The notes under the pieces were generated by a model. It ran no database searches. It was not told the origin of the DNA and saw nothing but the letters and a program-made list of their open reading frames with translations. Shown piece by piece: positions 1 to 8,785 of a DNA stretch of 64,000 bases. The stretch's first letter is position 1. Every line of letters begins with the position of its first letter. Origin of the DNA: Herbinix sp. (GTDB taxonomy: Bacteria > Bacillota > Clostridia > Lachnospirales > Lachnospiraceae); assembly GCA_029256105.1 (NCBI GenBank), contig JAQSYO010000001.1, positions 62,001-126,000 on the forward strand. Direction: 5' to 3'. A program made the translations under genes and the position numbers.

Positions 1-2
1 AT

Positions 3-245
3 ACAAAGGCAAATCAAATGAGAGTAATCGGTAAGATTGCAATGGTTGATAGTACAATTGACCAAATGAATGCAGTAGGACAAGTAATCTTGGACGGGAA
101 GGTATGGTCCGCAAAGTCTTTGGAAGGTAATATAGTGGAAAAAGGAACAAGTGTAAAAATACAGGGAATATCAGGGACAAATTTAATTGTTTCAGTGAGT
201 AAGGACGACAGTTCTAAGCCAGCAGACAATAGCAGGAATCTATAG
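3..245 (+). CDS. NfeD-like protein, C-terminal end (partial)
   Basis: The frame is open from the window edge, so the start lies upstream. The visible roughly 80 residues form a small beta-rich domain with G-x-V/A and DGKVWSAKS / VEKGTSVKIQGI patterns typical of the OB-fold tail of NfeD-type membrane proteins, which usually partner stomatin/SPFH proteins. There is no membrane segment in the visible part; in this family those lie N-terminal. The tail ends in a short polar stretch. The assignment rests on the OB-like pattern only and the family is not certain. Confidence 0.6.
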   Translation, partial: TKANQMRVIGKIAMVDSTIDQMNAVGQVILDGKVWSAKSLEGNIVEKGTSVKIQGISGTNLIVSVSKDDSSKPADNSRNL

Positions 246-381
246 GAAATCAACGCTATTAAGAAAAAATTAAGATTTTACTGCTTGATAAAACACAGTC
301 AATGAGATATTATAGTGCTAGCTTAAGTTAAAGCATATAGGGGATACAATTGTTAGGCATTCGATATTAATGGGAGACGAC

Positions 382-2232
382 ATGAAAAAGTTAAAAGAAA
401 TATTTGCTTCACCATACTTCATAATATTTTTATTTATATTTAAAATGGCTGTATACTATGCTCTGATTGATGTAAACCGGATGGAAGTAGTCATGATTGT
501 TCTTAGCTTGATTTTGTGGGCAGCTATTTATGTCTGTTTCAGTAGAAGCGGGTTAAAAAGAAAAAGGGGTTTATTCCTGACGGTGTATTTTTTATTTAGT
601 TTACTGATGTTTTCAGATACGATGTACTATAATTATTATAATCAGACGGTTTCAATCAGACAGCTTTGGCAAGCAAAAAGTGTAGCGGCAGTTCCAAAAA
701 GCTTTATCGCAACCTTAATACCGGCCAGCTTCTTATTATTTATAGATATCCCATTTGCATATTATAGCTTCAAAAAATATGCTACGAAGGAAAGAATACA
801 AAAATGGCTTCCCTGGAATAAATTTAAATACGTAATCTACACCTTAACCGCAGTATTTATTACATTGGTAGCCAATCCATTTCATTCGGCAGCGATTGAA
901 AGCGTTAATAGTATGGAATTCTTCACGAACCACGTAAGTGATGTATACGAAACAATCTCGGATAATCTAACACAGCAAGAGATGAAACAAGAAGAAATCC
1001 TTGAGGTATTGGATGAGGTTGTTCCAACAGTCCCTGAAGCAGAGATCCCCCGTTATAATGGTATCGGAAAAGGAAAGAACCTTATCGTAATCCAAATGGA
1101 GGCATTCCAAGACTTTGTAGTTGGTGCAGAGTATGAAGGACAGGAAATAACACCAAATTTAAACCGCCTTATGGAAGGTGATACCCTATATTTTGATCAT
1201 TATTTCGCCAATATTGGAAAAGGAAATACAGCGGATGCGGAGTTTTCCACATTGAATAGCTTGTATCCGGTCATGGATGGAGAGAGCTACCGTCTATTTG
1301 CAGATAATACTTATAATGGTCTACCCTGGCTGATGAGGGATCAAGGATATTATTCCTTTGCGATACACGGTTACGAGGGCAGTTTCTGGAATAGGGAGAA
1401 TGCATATCCAAATGAAGGTTTTCAAGACTTTTATAGTTTAGAAGATTTAAACCAAGATGAAATAATCGGAATGGGAATATCAGATAAATCCATGTTTAAA
1501 CAATTAGTGCCAATTTTACAAAATCAGAAGGGGCCGTTCTTTACCTTTGGAATTACGTTAACAAACCATCATCCATTTGTTTTGGACGATCAATATAGAA
1601 CATTAACCTTAGCAGAAGGTGATGTTGGAACAAAATTCGGAGATTATTTGGAAACGGTTCATTATACCGACGAGGCAATCGGTCAATTTATTGCAGATCT
1701 AAAGGCAGCAGGGTTATATGATAATACAGTAATTGCTTTTTACGGTGACCATCATGGATTAAACTGTGGTATGGAGGATGTTCGTTATCGAATGAGTGAA
1801 TTCACCGGACGGATTTATGACTTTGACGAAATGCTTAATATTCCTTTAATTATTCATGTTCCTGGTAGCGGTGCGAAAGAAACAATCAGCACTACGGGAG
1901 GGCAAGTGGATTTTATGCCGACGATTGCTAATATAATGGGCTTAACCCTGGATAAAACCTTCATTGTTGGACAGGATTTATCCAATGCAACAGACGGTTT
2001 TGTAGCTTTCACCTCCTATCTGTTGGAAGGATCCTTTGCGACGAATGATATTATGTTCGAGATATCAAGGGAAGGGATTTTTGAGGGTAGTAGGGCATGG
2101 AAGATAGGTACGAATGAACAAGTAGACGCAACTTTATATCAAGCGGATTATGATAAAGCAACCCTACTAAAGAAGACCTCCAAAGAAATACTGGAACAGA
2201 ACTTAATTGCAAATTTTGTTACACACGAATAA
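382..2232 (+). CDS. LtaS-like lipoteichoic acid synthase / sulfatase-fold membrane transferase
   Basis: A 616-residue polytopic protein with about five N-terminal membrane helices (residues 1-180) and an extracellular alkaline-phosphatase/sulfatase domain. Visible active-site features are the nucleophile region GKGNTADAEFS (Thr near residue 283), the metal-binding FYGDHHG, and the HGYEG..FWNRENAY motif found in LtaS enzymes. The family transfers glycerol-phosphate from phosphatidylglycerol to build lipoteichoic acid, or phospho-groups onto glycans. An in-frame ATG at 370 exists, but GGGAG at 372-376 sits 5 nt before the ATG at 382, so 382 is preferred. A patatin-like lipase follows 82 bp downstream. 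LTA synthase and a related phosphoglycerol transferase cannot be told apart here. Confidence 0.85.
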   Translation: MKKLKEIFASPYFIIFLFIFKMAVYYALIDVNRMEVVMIVLSLILWAAIYVCFSRSGLKRKRGLFLTVYFLFSLLMFSDTMYYNYYNQTVSIRQLWQAKSVAAVPKSFIATLIPASFLLFIDIPFAYYSFKKYATKERIQKWLPWNKFKYVIYTLTAVFITLVANPFHSAAIESVNSMEFFTNHVSDVYETISDNLTQQEMKQEEILEVLDEVVPTVPEAEIPRYNGIGKGKNLIVIQMEAFQDFVVGAEYEGQEITPNLNRLMEGDTLYFDHYFANIGKGNTADAEFSTLNSLYPVMDGESYRLFADNTYNGLPWLMRDQGYYSFAIHGYEGSFWNRENAYPNEGFQDFYSLEDLNQDEIIGMGISDKSMFKQLVPILQNQKGPFFTFGITLTNHHPFVLDDQYRTLTLAEGDVGTKFGDYLETVHYTDEAIGQFIADLKAAGLYDNTVIAFYGDHHGLNCGMEDVRYRMSEFTGRIYDFDEMLNIPLIIHVPGSGAKETISTTGGQVDFMPTIANIMGLTLDKTFIVGQDLSNATDGFVAFTSYLLEGSFATNDIMFEISREGIFEGSRAWKIGTNEQVDATLYQADYDKATLLKKTSKEILEQNLIANFVTHE

Positions 2233-2314
2233 TATACGGCTGTCATGAACGAAGTTAACATATCGATTTATGGCAGCTTTTTATAACGGTATCCTGGGAC
2301 AAGAGGTGATGTAT

Positions 2315-3514
2315 ATGATTTCGGAAGGTTTTGATTTGAGTAAAGAATACGGAGTGGTCCTTGAAGGTGGCGGAGCCAAAGGTGCTTACCAGATTGGTGT
2401 TTGGAAGGCCTTTATGGAGTACGGTATTAAAATAAAGGCAGTCGCTGGTGTGTCGGTAGGAGCTTTAAACGGTGCGCTTATTTGTATGGGAGATTATGAA
2501 AAGGCAGTTTCCCTCTGGGAGAACATCAGTTATTCACAAATTATGAAGGTGGACGATGGCCAGATGGAAAAGCTTATGAACCGTAGATTTAAAGAATTGA
2601 ATCTGCAGGCAGTACGACAGCAGAGTAAAAAATTCCTCATTAGCGGAGGGATTGATGCTACACCTCTAAAAGAAATGATAGATGAGAATGTAGATGAGCA
2701 GAAAATTAAGGAATCAGACATAGAATTCATCATGGGTACCTTTAATGTCAGCAATATGAAAGAGCTGGAGATTACGGCGAAGGAAGCAGAGGAGGGCTAT
2801 CTTAAAGATTATCTGTTGGCCAGTGCAAATTTCCCACTATTTAAGAATGAGAAGCTACTAGGAAAGACATTTTTGGATGGCGGAATAACGAATAATGTAC
2901 CAATTGATATGTTAATACGCAGAGGCTATAAAGATATCATTGTAATTCGCATCTTTGGAGTTGGGTTGGAGAAACGAGTTAAAATCCCAGAAGATGTGAA
3001 TGTAATCTATATTGCGCCAAAGATTAATCTATGTAATGTACTGGAGTTTAATAAGAAAAAGGCTGTACGTAATATATCTCTGGGGTATTATGATGCACTC
3101 CGTATACTGAGGCCACTAACAGGGATTGATTATTACATTGATTCATCAAGAAATGAACAGGATTATCTGGAGTCATTACTTAATCTAAAGGAAAATCAGG
3201 TAAAAGAGCTGCTATCTCTCTATAAACAAGATGTGAATTTCGATGGATCAGGCTTGCGCAAATTAATAGAGGAAATCTATCCCCAGCTGGCGAATATGCT
3301 TAAATTAAGAAAGAGTTGGAGTTATACTGATTTATATTATGCGGTTATAGAAAATTGCGCTAAAAAATTACGAATACCCAAATATAGAATTTATTCGGAA
3401 CAGGAATTTTGTCTGTTACTAAATAAACGAATTGAGCAAAAATATCAAGAGGGTGAAAAACCGGACATTCTATTGAATTTAGCGCTTTCCGTCGTAAGTA
3501 ATATTTTAACTTGA
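2315..3514 (+). CDS. Patatin-like phospholipase
   Basis: A 399-residue protein with all patatin hallmarks: the oxyanion loop GGGAKGAYQIG (residues 18-28), the nucleophile elbow GVSVG (Ser47) and the catalytic Asp in the DGG motif (Asp188). The family hydrolyses acyl ester bonds of phospholipids with a Ser-Asp dyad. No signal peptide is visible, so it probably acts from the cytoplasmic side. Several starts are in frame; AGAGGTG at 2302-2308 best serves the ATG at 2315. The roughly 170-residue C-terminal extension is not recognised. It follows the LtaS-like gene, so a lipid-turnover link is possible but unproven. Confidence 0.88.
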   Translation: MISEGFDLSKEYGVVLEGGGAKGAYQIGVWKAFMEYGIKIKAVAGVSVGALNGALICMGDYEKAVSLWENISYSQIMKVDDGQMEKLMNRRFKELNLQAVRQQSKKFLISGGIDATPLKEMIDENVDEQKIKESDIEFIMGTFNVSNMKELEITAKEAEEGYLKDYLLASANFPLFKNEKLLGKTFLDGGITNNVPIDMLIRRGYKDIIVIRIFGVGLEKRVKIPEDVNVIYIAPKINLCNVLEFNKKKAVRNISLGYYDALRILRPLTGIDYYIDSSRNEQDYLESLLNLKENQVKELLSLYKQDVNFDGSGLRKLIEEIYPQLANMLKLRKSWSYTDLYYAVIENCAKKLRIPKYRIYSEQEFCLLLNKRIEQKYQEGEKPDILLNLALSVVSNILT

Positions 3515-3556
3515 CAATTTAATAAAATTGGAATAATGTATAAATACACATTTATA
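3511..3556 (+). promoter_or_regulatory. Candidate argF promoter with ARG-box-like operator
   Basis: TTGACA (3511-3516), a 17-nt spacer and TAATGT (3534-3539) form a promoter overlapping the end of the patatin gene. A perfect 7-bp dyad, TATAAAT-ACAC-ATTTATA (3539-3556), covers the -10 end and start region. It is 18 bp long, the size of an ArgR operator, and further TATAAA-type half sites follow at about 11-bp spacing to 3580. ArgR control of argF is common in Firmicutes; here it is inferred. Confidence 0.45.
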
Positions 3557-3590
3557 AAGCATAAATATAAGTATAAATGTTTATTTTGCA

Positions 3591-3802
3591 TATTACAGGA
3601 ACTCATGTTCCTGTAATCGAGATGCACGGTGCAAGACCAGCACCTTTTATCGAAAGTTACTACGTAACTTGCGATAACTTATATTACAGGAACTCATGTT
3701 CCTGTAATCGAGATGCACGGTGCAAGACCAGCACCTTTTATCGAAAGTTACTGCGTAACTTCCGATAACTTATATTACAGGAACGAAAACATGTTCCTGT
3801 AA
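3591..3802 (+). repeat. 91-bp tandem repeat built of hairpins in the argF leader
   Basis: Two complete 91-bp units start at 3591 and 3682, and a third partial unit starts at 3773 and stops after its first hairpin. Each unit contains three inverted repeats: ATTACAGGAAC/GTTCCTGTAAT around TCAT, GGTGC/GCACC, and AAGTTAC/GTAACTT around TAC or TGC. The copies differ at two positions (A/G in the AAGTTAC loop and G/C two bases after it), and the third copy has a changed loop. The repeat lies between the candidate promoter and argF, so it would form a string of stem-loops in the 5' leader. No gene is supported here. Confidence 0.9.
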
Positions 3803-3814
3803 AGTTATTTGAGG

Positions 3815-3837
3815 CACCGCTTACGGTGGAATGGAGG
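3815..3837 (+). promoter_or_regulatory. Hairpin abutting the argF ribosome-binding site
   Basis: CACCG (3815-3819) and CGGTG (3824-3828) form a tetraloop hairpin directly followed by GAATGGAGG. The same arrangement of a short GC stem and then GGAATGGAGG recurs before the ECF S component (17382-17404) and the alcohol dehydrogenase (34766-34790). It may protect or expose the ribosome site; the function is unknown. Confidence 0.5.
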
Positions 3838-3842
3838 ATGTT

Positions 3843-4781
3843 ATGAATTTAAAAGGACGTAGTTTTTTAACCTTAAAGGATTTTACCCCGGAGGAGATTA
3901 TGTATCTGCTGGATTTGGCAGCAGAGTTAAAGCAGAAGAAAAAACAGGGGATTACGGGCAATAGCTTAAAGGGGAAGAATATAGCATTAATATTTGAAAA
4001 ACCCTCCACCAGAACCCGTTGTGCTTTTACCGTCGGTTGTGTTGATGAAGGTGGGCATCCGGAGTATCTGGGTAAGAATGACATCCAACTAGGACACAAG
4101 GAGAGTGTAGAAGATACTGCTAGGGTTCTTGGCAGAATGTTTGATGGAATTGAATACCGGGGATTTGCGCAAGATACAGTAGAAAAGCTTGCAAAATACA
4201 GTGGGGTTCCGGTTTGGAACGGTTTAACGGATTCTGATCATCCGACGCAAATTCTAGCAGACTTCTTGACTTTAAAAGAGCAGTTTGGTAAGCTAAAAGA
4301 GTTAAAGCTAGTCTATGTCGGTGATGGCCGTAATAATATGGCAAACAGTTTAATGATCGGTTCCTCGAAGGTAGGAATTCATTTTACTATATTAGCACCC
4401 AAATCCTTATGGCCGGAACAATCTTTAATAAAATTATGCGAAGAATATGCAGCCGTTTCAGGAAGTAAAATAGAAATATCGGATTCTCTTGATACAGTAG
4501 AAGGCGCTGATGCGGTATATACTGATGTTTGGTGCTCTATGGGTGAAGAGGATAAAGCAGCTGAAAGGATTGCCATCTTAAAACCATACCAGGTGAATGA
4601 TGATCTGTTGGCACTTACTAAGAAGGAAAGTACCATCTTCCTGCATTGCCTTCCAGCTGTAAAAGGAAAAGAAGTTACAGAAGAAGTATTTGAGCGTTTT
4701 GCGGATATCGTATTCGATGAAGCAGAAAATCGTATGCATACAATTAAAGCGATTATGGTTGCTACATTAGGCAATCATTAA
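3843..4781 (+). CDS. argF: Ornithine carbamoyltransferase
   Basis: A 312-residue enzyme that condenses carbamoyl phosphate with ornithine to citrulline in arginine biosynthesis; it is cytoplasmic and usually trimeric. Signature motifs are all present: STRTR (carbamoyl-phosphate loop), HPTQ and HCLPA, plus a DVWCSMGE segment matching the ornithine-binding region. Length is normal. ATG 3831 is in frame, but GGAGG at 3833-3837 lies 5 nt before the ATG at 3843, which I take as the start. It could serve biosynthesis or the arginine deiminase route; no arcA or arcC is nearby, so biosynthetic argF is favoured. Confidence 0.95.
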   Translation: MNLKGRSFLTLKDFTPEEIMYLLDLAAELKQKKKQGITGNSLKGKNIALIFEKPSTRTRCAFTVGCVDEGGHPEYLGKNDIQLGHKESVEDTARVLGRMFDGIEYRGFAQDTVEKLAKYSGVPVWNGLTDSDHPTQILADFLTLKEQFGKLKELKLVYVGDGRNNMANSLMIGSSKVGIHFTILAPKSLWPEQSLIKLCEEYAAVSGSKIEISDSLDTVEGADAVYTDVWCSMGEEDKAAERIAILKPYQVNDDLLALTKKESTIFLHCLPAVKGKEVTEEVFERFADIVFDEAENRMHTIKAIMVATLGNH

Positions 4782-4796
4782 GTCAAGGAGAGTAAA

Positions 4797-5084
4797 GTGG
4801 ATAAACGTAAGAAGCTATTCGAAAAATTCACATTAAAAAGTGATGTTATCAACCTGTTAGTGGGAATTATTTTAATAGCCTCGCTGATATTAATCTATCA
4901 AAATCCATTAAACAAGTACGCTATCTTGGCAGCTTGTACCTCTGGCGGCTTAATGAATATAATGAACGGTATGAAACTAATGAAGGATCCGAAGAAAAAG
5001 ACTACGGCTATGACCTTTCTGATGATGGGTGGTATCGTGATTTTTCTAGGGTTTCTTATTGTTGAAATACTGAATAAGGCTTAA
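4797..5084 (+). CDS. Small two-to-three-helix membrane protein, unknown function
   Basis: A 95-residue protein starting at GTG, with AAGGAG at 4786-4791, 15 bp after argF. A charged N-terminus (KRKKLFEKF) is followed by hydrophobic helices around residues 20-37 and 73-92 and a weaker central one. No family is recognised. Tight spacing suggests co-transcription with argF and the following gene. Confidence 0.7.
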   Translation: MDKRKKLFEKFTLKSDVINLLVGIILIASLILIYQNPLNKYAILAACTSGGLMNIMNGMKLMKDPKKKTTAMTFLMMGGIVIFLGFLIVEILNKA

Positions 5085-5105
5085 AAAGTAAAAGGAGTTT
5101 GAACG

Positions 5106-5447
5106 ATGTATCAGGATAAGGTTGTATTATGTGCAAGCAGTGCATATGAAAAGAAGTTCTGGTTAAATGACGATTTTCAGGTGTTACCAGAGCAGATAAA
5201 GCAAGAATTAAAGATAATGTGTGTTTTATTCACCGAGGACATCGGTGGAATTCTCTCTTTGGAATTTGAGGAAGAGGGCACGCTAATGATGAAGGTGGAT
5301 TCTGAGGAGAACGACTATTTGTATGACGAGATCGGCAGTATCCTAAAAGTTAAGCAGCTACAGAGAGAAAAGGCTGAACTTTTGGAAGCATTGGAACTTT
5401 ATTATAAAGTGTTTTTCTTAGGAGAAGATGTTTCTGATCTGGTATAA
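5106..5447 (+). CDS. Conserved hypothetical protein upstream of coaX (DUF6145-like)
   Basis: A 113-residue acidic, soluble protein with no signal or membrane segment. The opening MYQDKVVLCASSAYEKKFW and the helical C-terminus resemble a small family I associate with Lachnospiraceae genomes next to coaX; the DUF name is from memory and unchecked. It lies 21 bp after the preceding gene and 52 bp before coaX, probably in one operon. No function can be assigned. Confidence 0.7.
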   Translation: MYQDKVVLCASSAYEKKFWLNDDFQVLPEQIKQELKIMCVLFTEDIGGILSLEFEEEGTLMMKVDSEENDYLYDEIGSILKVKQLQREKAELLEALELYYKVFFLGEDVSDLV

Positions 5448-5499
5448 GCAAAGGCTTTATACTTCAATTATCAGAGAAACTCATTAAGGAGGGTATATC

Positions 5500-6273
5500 A
5501 TGTTATTAGTAATTGATGTTGGGAATACCAATATTACATTAGGCGTATTCGAGGATGTGAATTTAAAAGCGAGTTTTCGCTTGACGACACATACGGCAAG
5601 AACCTCGGATGAATATGGTTTAGTTATATGTGATTTATTAAAAGCAAGGAATATTGGGTGCGAGGAAATTGCCTCGGTTGCAATCGCCTCAGTAGTGCCA
5701 AAGATTATGCATTCCTTGGCATCTGGAATTATAAAGTATCTCGGTATCACCCCTTTAATCGTAGGGATCGGTACAAAGACTGGAATTAAAATTCCAACAC
5801 CGAATCCAAAGGAAATCGGTGCGGACAGGGTCGTAGATGCAGTTGCAGCATTTGAAATCTATGGTGGTCCGGTACTCGTTATTGATTTTGGTACAGCTAT
5901 TACGTATGACTTGATTACGGCGGACGGCTCCTTTATTGCAGGTGTAACCAGCCCAGGACTTCGAATTTCTGCGAATGCTCTTTGGACTGAGACAGCAAAG
6001 CTACCGGAAATAGAAATCGCTTTGCCGGATACTATTTTAGCCAAGGATACCGTAACTAGCATGCAGGCCGGATTAGTATTTGGCTGTATCGGTCAGACGG
6101 AGTATATTGTTAAGAGAATGTTGAAGGAAGCTGGGATAGAAAACTGTAAAGTCATTGCAACCGGAGGTTTGGGTAAAATTATCGCTGACGCAACGGACGT
6201 GATTGAGATATATGATTCGAATTTGACCTTGAAGGGGTTGAAGATTATTAACGACAAGAATAAAACCAGATAA
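5500..6273 (+). CDS. coaX: Type III pantothenate kinase
   Basis: A 257-residue ASKHA-fold kinase catalysing the first step of coenzyme A synthesis, pantothenate to 4'-phosphopantothenate. Visible motifs are the phosphate loop DVGNTN (residues 6-11), [23 protein letters not shown] and the ATGGLG segment near the C-terminus, all characteristic of CoaX rather than CoaA. Length is typical. AAGGAGG precedes the ATG. Family enzymes are potassium-dependent and not feedback-inhibited by CoA. A putative vitamin ECF S component lies 11 kb away and is not linked. Confidence 0.95.
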   Translation: MLLVIDVGNTNITLGVFEDVNLKASFRLTTHTARTSDEYGLVICDLLKARNIGCEEIASVAIASVVPKIMHSLASGIIKYLGITPLIVGIGTKTGIKIPTPNPKEIGADRVVDAVAAFEIYGGPVLVIDFGTAITYDLITADGSFIAGVTSPGLRISANALWTETAKLPEIEIALPDTILAKDTVTSMQAGLVFGCIGQTEYIVKRMLKEAGIENCKVIATGGLGKIIADATDVIEIYDSNLTLKGLKIINDKNKTR

Positions 6274-6303
6274 AAAGGACGCAACGGAGTTAAGTCCTCA
6301 ACA

Positions 6304-6343
6304 AATATAAGAATGAATTCCAGTGGAAATTCATTCTTATATT
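6304..6343. repeat. Near-perfect 18-bp inverted repeat between coaX and dusB
   Basis: The left arm 6304-6321 and right arm 6325-6343 pair along their full length with one bulged base around an AGT loop. No run of T follows, so it is a poor intrinsic terminator. It may be a processing or stabilising hairpin, or a relic of a small element. The dusB ribosome site lies 30 bp beyond. Confidence 0.7.
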
Positions 6344-6388
6344 TATAGGTACTGGATGAACATAAAGATAGATGTGGAGAGAAAGAAA

Positions 6389-7375
6389 ATGAGTTTTAAT
6401 ATAGGTAATGTAACGTTAGAAGGAAATTTGTTTTTAGGACCCATGGCAGGAGTAACCGACCTGCCATTTCGTATATTGTGTAAGGAAAAAGGTGCTGATC
6501 TAGTTTATACGGAAATGGTTAGTGCAAAAGGAGTCCAATACAATAATAAAAATACGGAAAGCCTAATTCGGATATCCGAGGAGGAGCGTCCTGCAGCGCT
6601 TCAACTGTTTGGTGCAGATCCGGATATTCTCCGGGAGTCGGCAAAAAACTTGGAGCATCGTAACTTTGACATTCTTGATATCAACATGGGATGTCCAGTT
6701 CCGAAGGTTGTTAATAATGGAGAAGGTTCCGCATTGATGAAAAATCCTGAGCTGATTGGGGAGGTTGTCCGTAAATTGGCGACTGGATATAGCAAGCCTG
6801 TAACGGTTAAAATTCGCAAAGGCTTTCAGGAGGACAGCGTCAATGCTGTTGAAGTGGCTAAGATTGCGGAAGCAAATGGTGCTGCGGCTATAGCGGTACA
6901 TGCCAGAACGAGAGAACAATATTACAGTGGAAAGGCGGATTGGGATATAATCCGTGCAGTAAAAGAAGCGGTGAAGATCCCTGTCATTGGCAGTGGTGAT
7001 GTGTTTACTCCAGAGGATGCAAAGCGGATGATGGTACAGACGAACTGTGATGCTATCATGATTGCGAGAGGAACAAGGGGAAACCCTTGGCTATTTGCAC
7101 AGATAAAAGCTTACTTACAGAAAGGTCTACTTCTACCCAAACCGGAGTTTAGTGAAGTTAGGGAGATGATACTTCGTCACGCAACACTTTCTGTTGAATA
7201 TAAGGGTTTATATACGGGTATGCGCGAAATGCGGAAACATGTGGCATGGTATACGACCGGATACCCGGGTTCCGCTAAACTTAGAAACCGCGTGAATGAG
7301 ATTGAGAATATGGACGACCTCCATCATTTGTTGGAAGAGTATCAAAAACATATAGAAAAATCACTAAACAATTAA
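6389..7375 (+). CDS. dusB: tRNA-dihydrouridine synthase (DusB type)
   Basis: A 328-residue FMN TIM-barrel enzyme reducing uridines in tRNA D-loops. The N-terminus reads GPMAGVTDLPFRILC, the catalytic cysteine lies in NMGCPVPKVVNNGEGSALM (Cys102), and IAVHARTREQYYSG and MIARGTRGNPW complete the barrel signature. The in-frame ATG at 6323 lies inside the preceding hairpin; GGAGAG at 6376-6381 supports the ATG at 6389, matching usual family length. In Firmicutes dusB often follows coaX, as here. Confidence 0.93.
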   Translation: MSFNIGNVTLEGNLFLGPMAGVTDLPFRILCKEKGADLVYTEMVSAKGVQYNNKNTESLIRISEEERPAALQLFGADPDILRESAKNLEHRNFDILDINMGCPVPKVVNNGEGSALMKNPELIGEVVRKLATGYSKPVTVKIRKGFQEDSVNAVEVAKIAEANGAAAIAVHARTREQYYSGKADWDIIRAVKEAVKIPVIGSGDVFTPEDAKRMMVQTNCDAIMIARGTRGNPWLFAQIKAYLQKGLLLPKPEFSEVREMILRHATLSVEYKGLYTGMREMRKHVAWYTTGYPGSAKLRNRVNEIENMDDLHHLLEEYQKHIEKSLNN

Positions 7376-7435
7376 CGTAAATTGAATTTATCTTATATAA
7401 TAGTAACAAAACTAATAATTTCCTGTAAAAAAATA

Positions 7436-7463
7436 TTGATTTTTTCTGTAATTAGTTTATAGT
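7436..7463 (+). promoter_or_regulatory. Candidate asd promoter
   Basis: TTGATT (7436-7441), a 16-nt spacer and TATAGT (7458-7463), with TATACT overlapping at 7463-7468. It lies about 55 bp before the asd start, after a T-rich stretch. No riboswitch or T-box signature was recognised in the 144-bp gap. Confidence 0.45.
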
Positions 7464-7519
7464 ATACTTACAGAAAAGACAGATGTATGCCATAGAAGAA
7501 CATAAATGGAGGAATTGAG

Positions 7520-8602
7520 ATGGGTAAGTTAAGAGTAGGTATCCTTGGTGGAACTGGAATGGTTGGTCAACGCTTTATATCCTTATTGGAAAATCATCCT
7601 TGGTTTGAGGTAGTAACTGTAGCTGCAAGTCCGAGAAGTGCAGGTAAGACATACGAAGAAGCTGTTGGTGACCGTTGGAAGATGACTACACCAATGCCGG
7701 ACAGCGTTAAAAAACTAATCGTTATGGACGTGAATGATGTAGTCGAAGTCAGCAATCGTGTCGATTTTGTTTTCAGTGCTGTTGATATGACAAAGGATGA
7801 GATTAAAGCGATAGAAGAAGCGTATGCAAAAGCAGAGACCCCGGTAGTCTCCAATAACAGTGCCCACAGATGGACCCCTGACGTTCCTATGGTAGTACCG
7901 GAGCTTAATCCGGAGCATTTGGTAGTAATTGCAGACCAGAAGAAGCGATTAGGTACAGAGAAGGGATTTATCGTAGTAAAGCCGAACTGTTCCATTCAAA
8001 GCTATACACCTGCTTTGCACGCCTTAAAAGAATTTGGACCGAAGTTAGTGGTTGCAACTACTTACCAAGCGATATCAGGTGCGGGAAAGAACTTTGCAGA
8101 TTGGCCGGAGATGGTGGATAATGTTATTCCTTACATCGGTGGTGAAGAAGAGAAGAGTGAGCAAGAGCCACTACGTATCTGGGGTAAAGTAGTGGATGGA
8201 AAGATTGTGAAGGCAGAAGGACCGATGATTACTACTCAATGTATCCGTGTGCCTGTAACAGACGGCCATACGGCAGCAGTCTTTGTAAGCTTTGAGAAGA
8301 AGCCAACCAAAGAAGAAATGATCAAAGCTTGGACTAATTTCAAAGGAGTTCCTCAAGAACTTGATTTACCTAGTGCTCCCAAGCAGTTCATTAAGTACTT
8401 TGAGGAAGATAACCGCCCTCAAGCAAAGCTAGACCGCGACTATGAAAACGGAATGGGTGTTACGCTTGGAAGATTGCGTGAGGATAAAGTTTTTGATTAT
8501 AAATTCGTTGGATTATCACATAATACCGTTCGTGGTGCTGCAGGTGGTGCAGTATTAACGGCAGAATTATTAAAAGCGCAGGGCTATATTATAGAAAAGT
8601 AG
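7520..8602 (+). CDS. asd: Aspartate-semialdehyde dehydrogenase
   Basis: A 360-residue NADPH enzyme converting aspartyl phosphate to aspartate semialdehyde, the branch to lysine/diaminopimelate, threonine and methionine. Evidence: the Rossmann loop GILGGTGMVGQRF, the catalytic Cys157 in KPNCSIQ, the substrate-binding SGAGKNFADWPEM stretch, and the C-terminal HNTVRGAAGG. The length and the NFADWPEM segment point to the archaeal/fungal-like class of Asd found in many Clostridia. GGAGG precedes the ATG. It appears monocistronic, with a terminator just downstream. Confidence 0.95.
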   Translation: MGKLRVGILGGTGMVGQRFISLLENHPWFEVVTVAASPRSAGKTYEEAVGDRWKMTTPMPDSVKKLIVMDVNDVVEVSNRVDFVFSAVDMTKDEIKAIEEAYAKAETPVVSNNSAHRWTPDVPMVVPELNPEHLVVIADQKKRLGTEKGFIVVKPNCSIQSYTPALHALKEFGPKLVVATTYQAISGAGKNFADWPEMVDNVIPYIGGEEEKSEQEPLRIWGKVVDGKIVKAEGPMITTQCIRVPVTDGHTAAVFVSFEKKPTKEEMIKAWTNFKGVPQELDLPSAPKQFIKYFEEDNRPQAKLDRDYENGMGVTLGRLREDKVFDYKFVGLSHNTVRGAAGGAVLTAELLKAQGYIIEK

Positions 8603-8723
8603 AACAGTTTCTTAAGTTTAAGTGATCGCTATAAAATTAGAGAATACAGAATAAAAAATGAAAGATTAAAAAGAGCATGAAAAGAACTTGAAAAGTGATT
8701 AAAAAGAACTTAAAAAGAGCTTA

Positions 8724-8773
8724 AAAAGAGTCTCAAGGGTTTGATATGTAAAATCATCCTTTGAGACTCTTTT
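8724..8773. terminator. Bidirectional terminator between asd and the convergent membrane protein
   Basis: A 13-bp stem AAAAGAGTCTCAA (8724-8736) pairs with 8761-8773 and carries A and T runs on both sides, so it can serve both converging genes. The preceding bases 8655-8725 are a degenerate tandem array of AAAAAGARCTT-like units that partly overlap the left arm. Confidence 0.85.
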
Positions 8774-8785
8774 GATTCTTGTTAT

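Noticed and set aside
3577..3768. 63-codon plus-strand frame across the 91-bp repeats
   Set aside because: It owes its length to the repeat; the peptide repeats itself and has no ribosome site.
3591..3802. CRISPR array
   Set aside because: The 91-bp units are contiguous, with no unique spacers, and no cas genes are nearby.
3577..3842. T-box or arginine riboswitch before argF
   Set aside because: No T-box core or known riboswitch word is present; the stems are explained by the tandem repeat.
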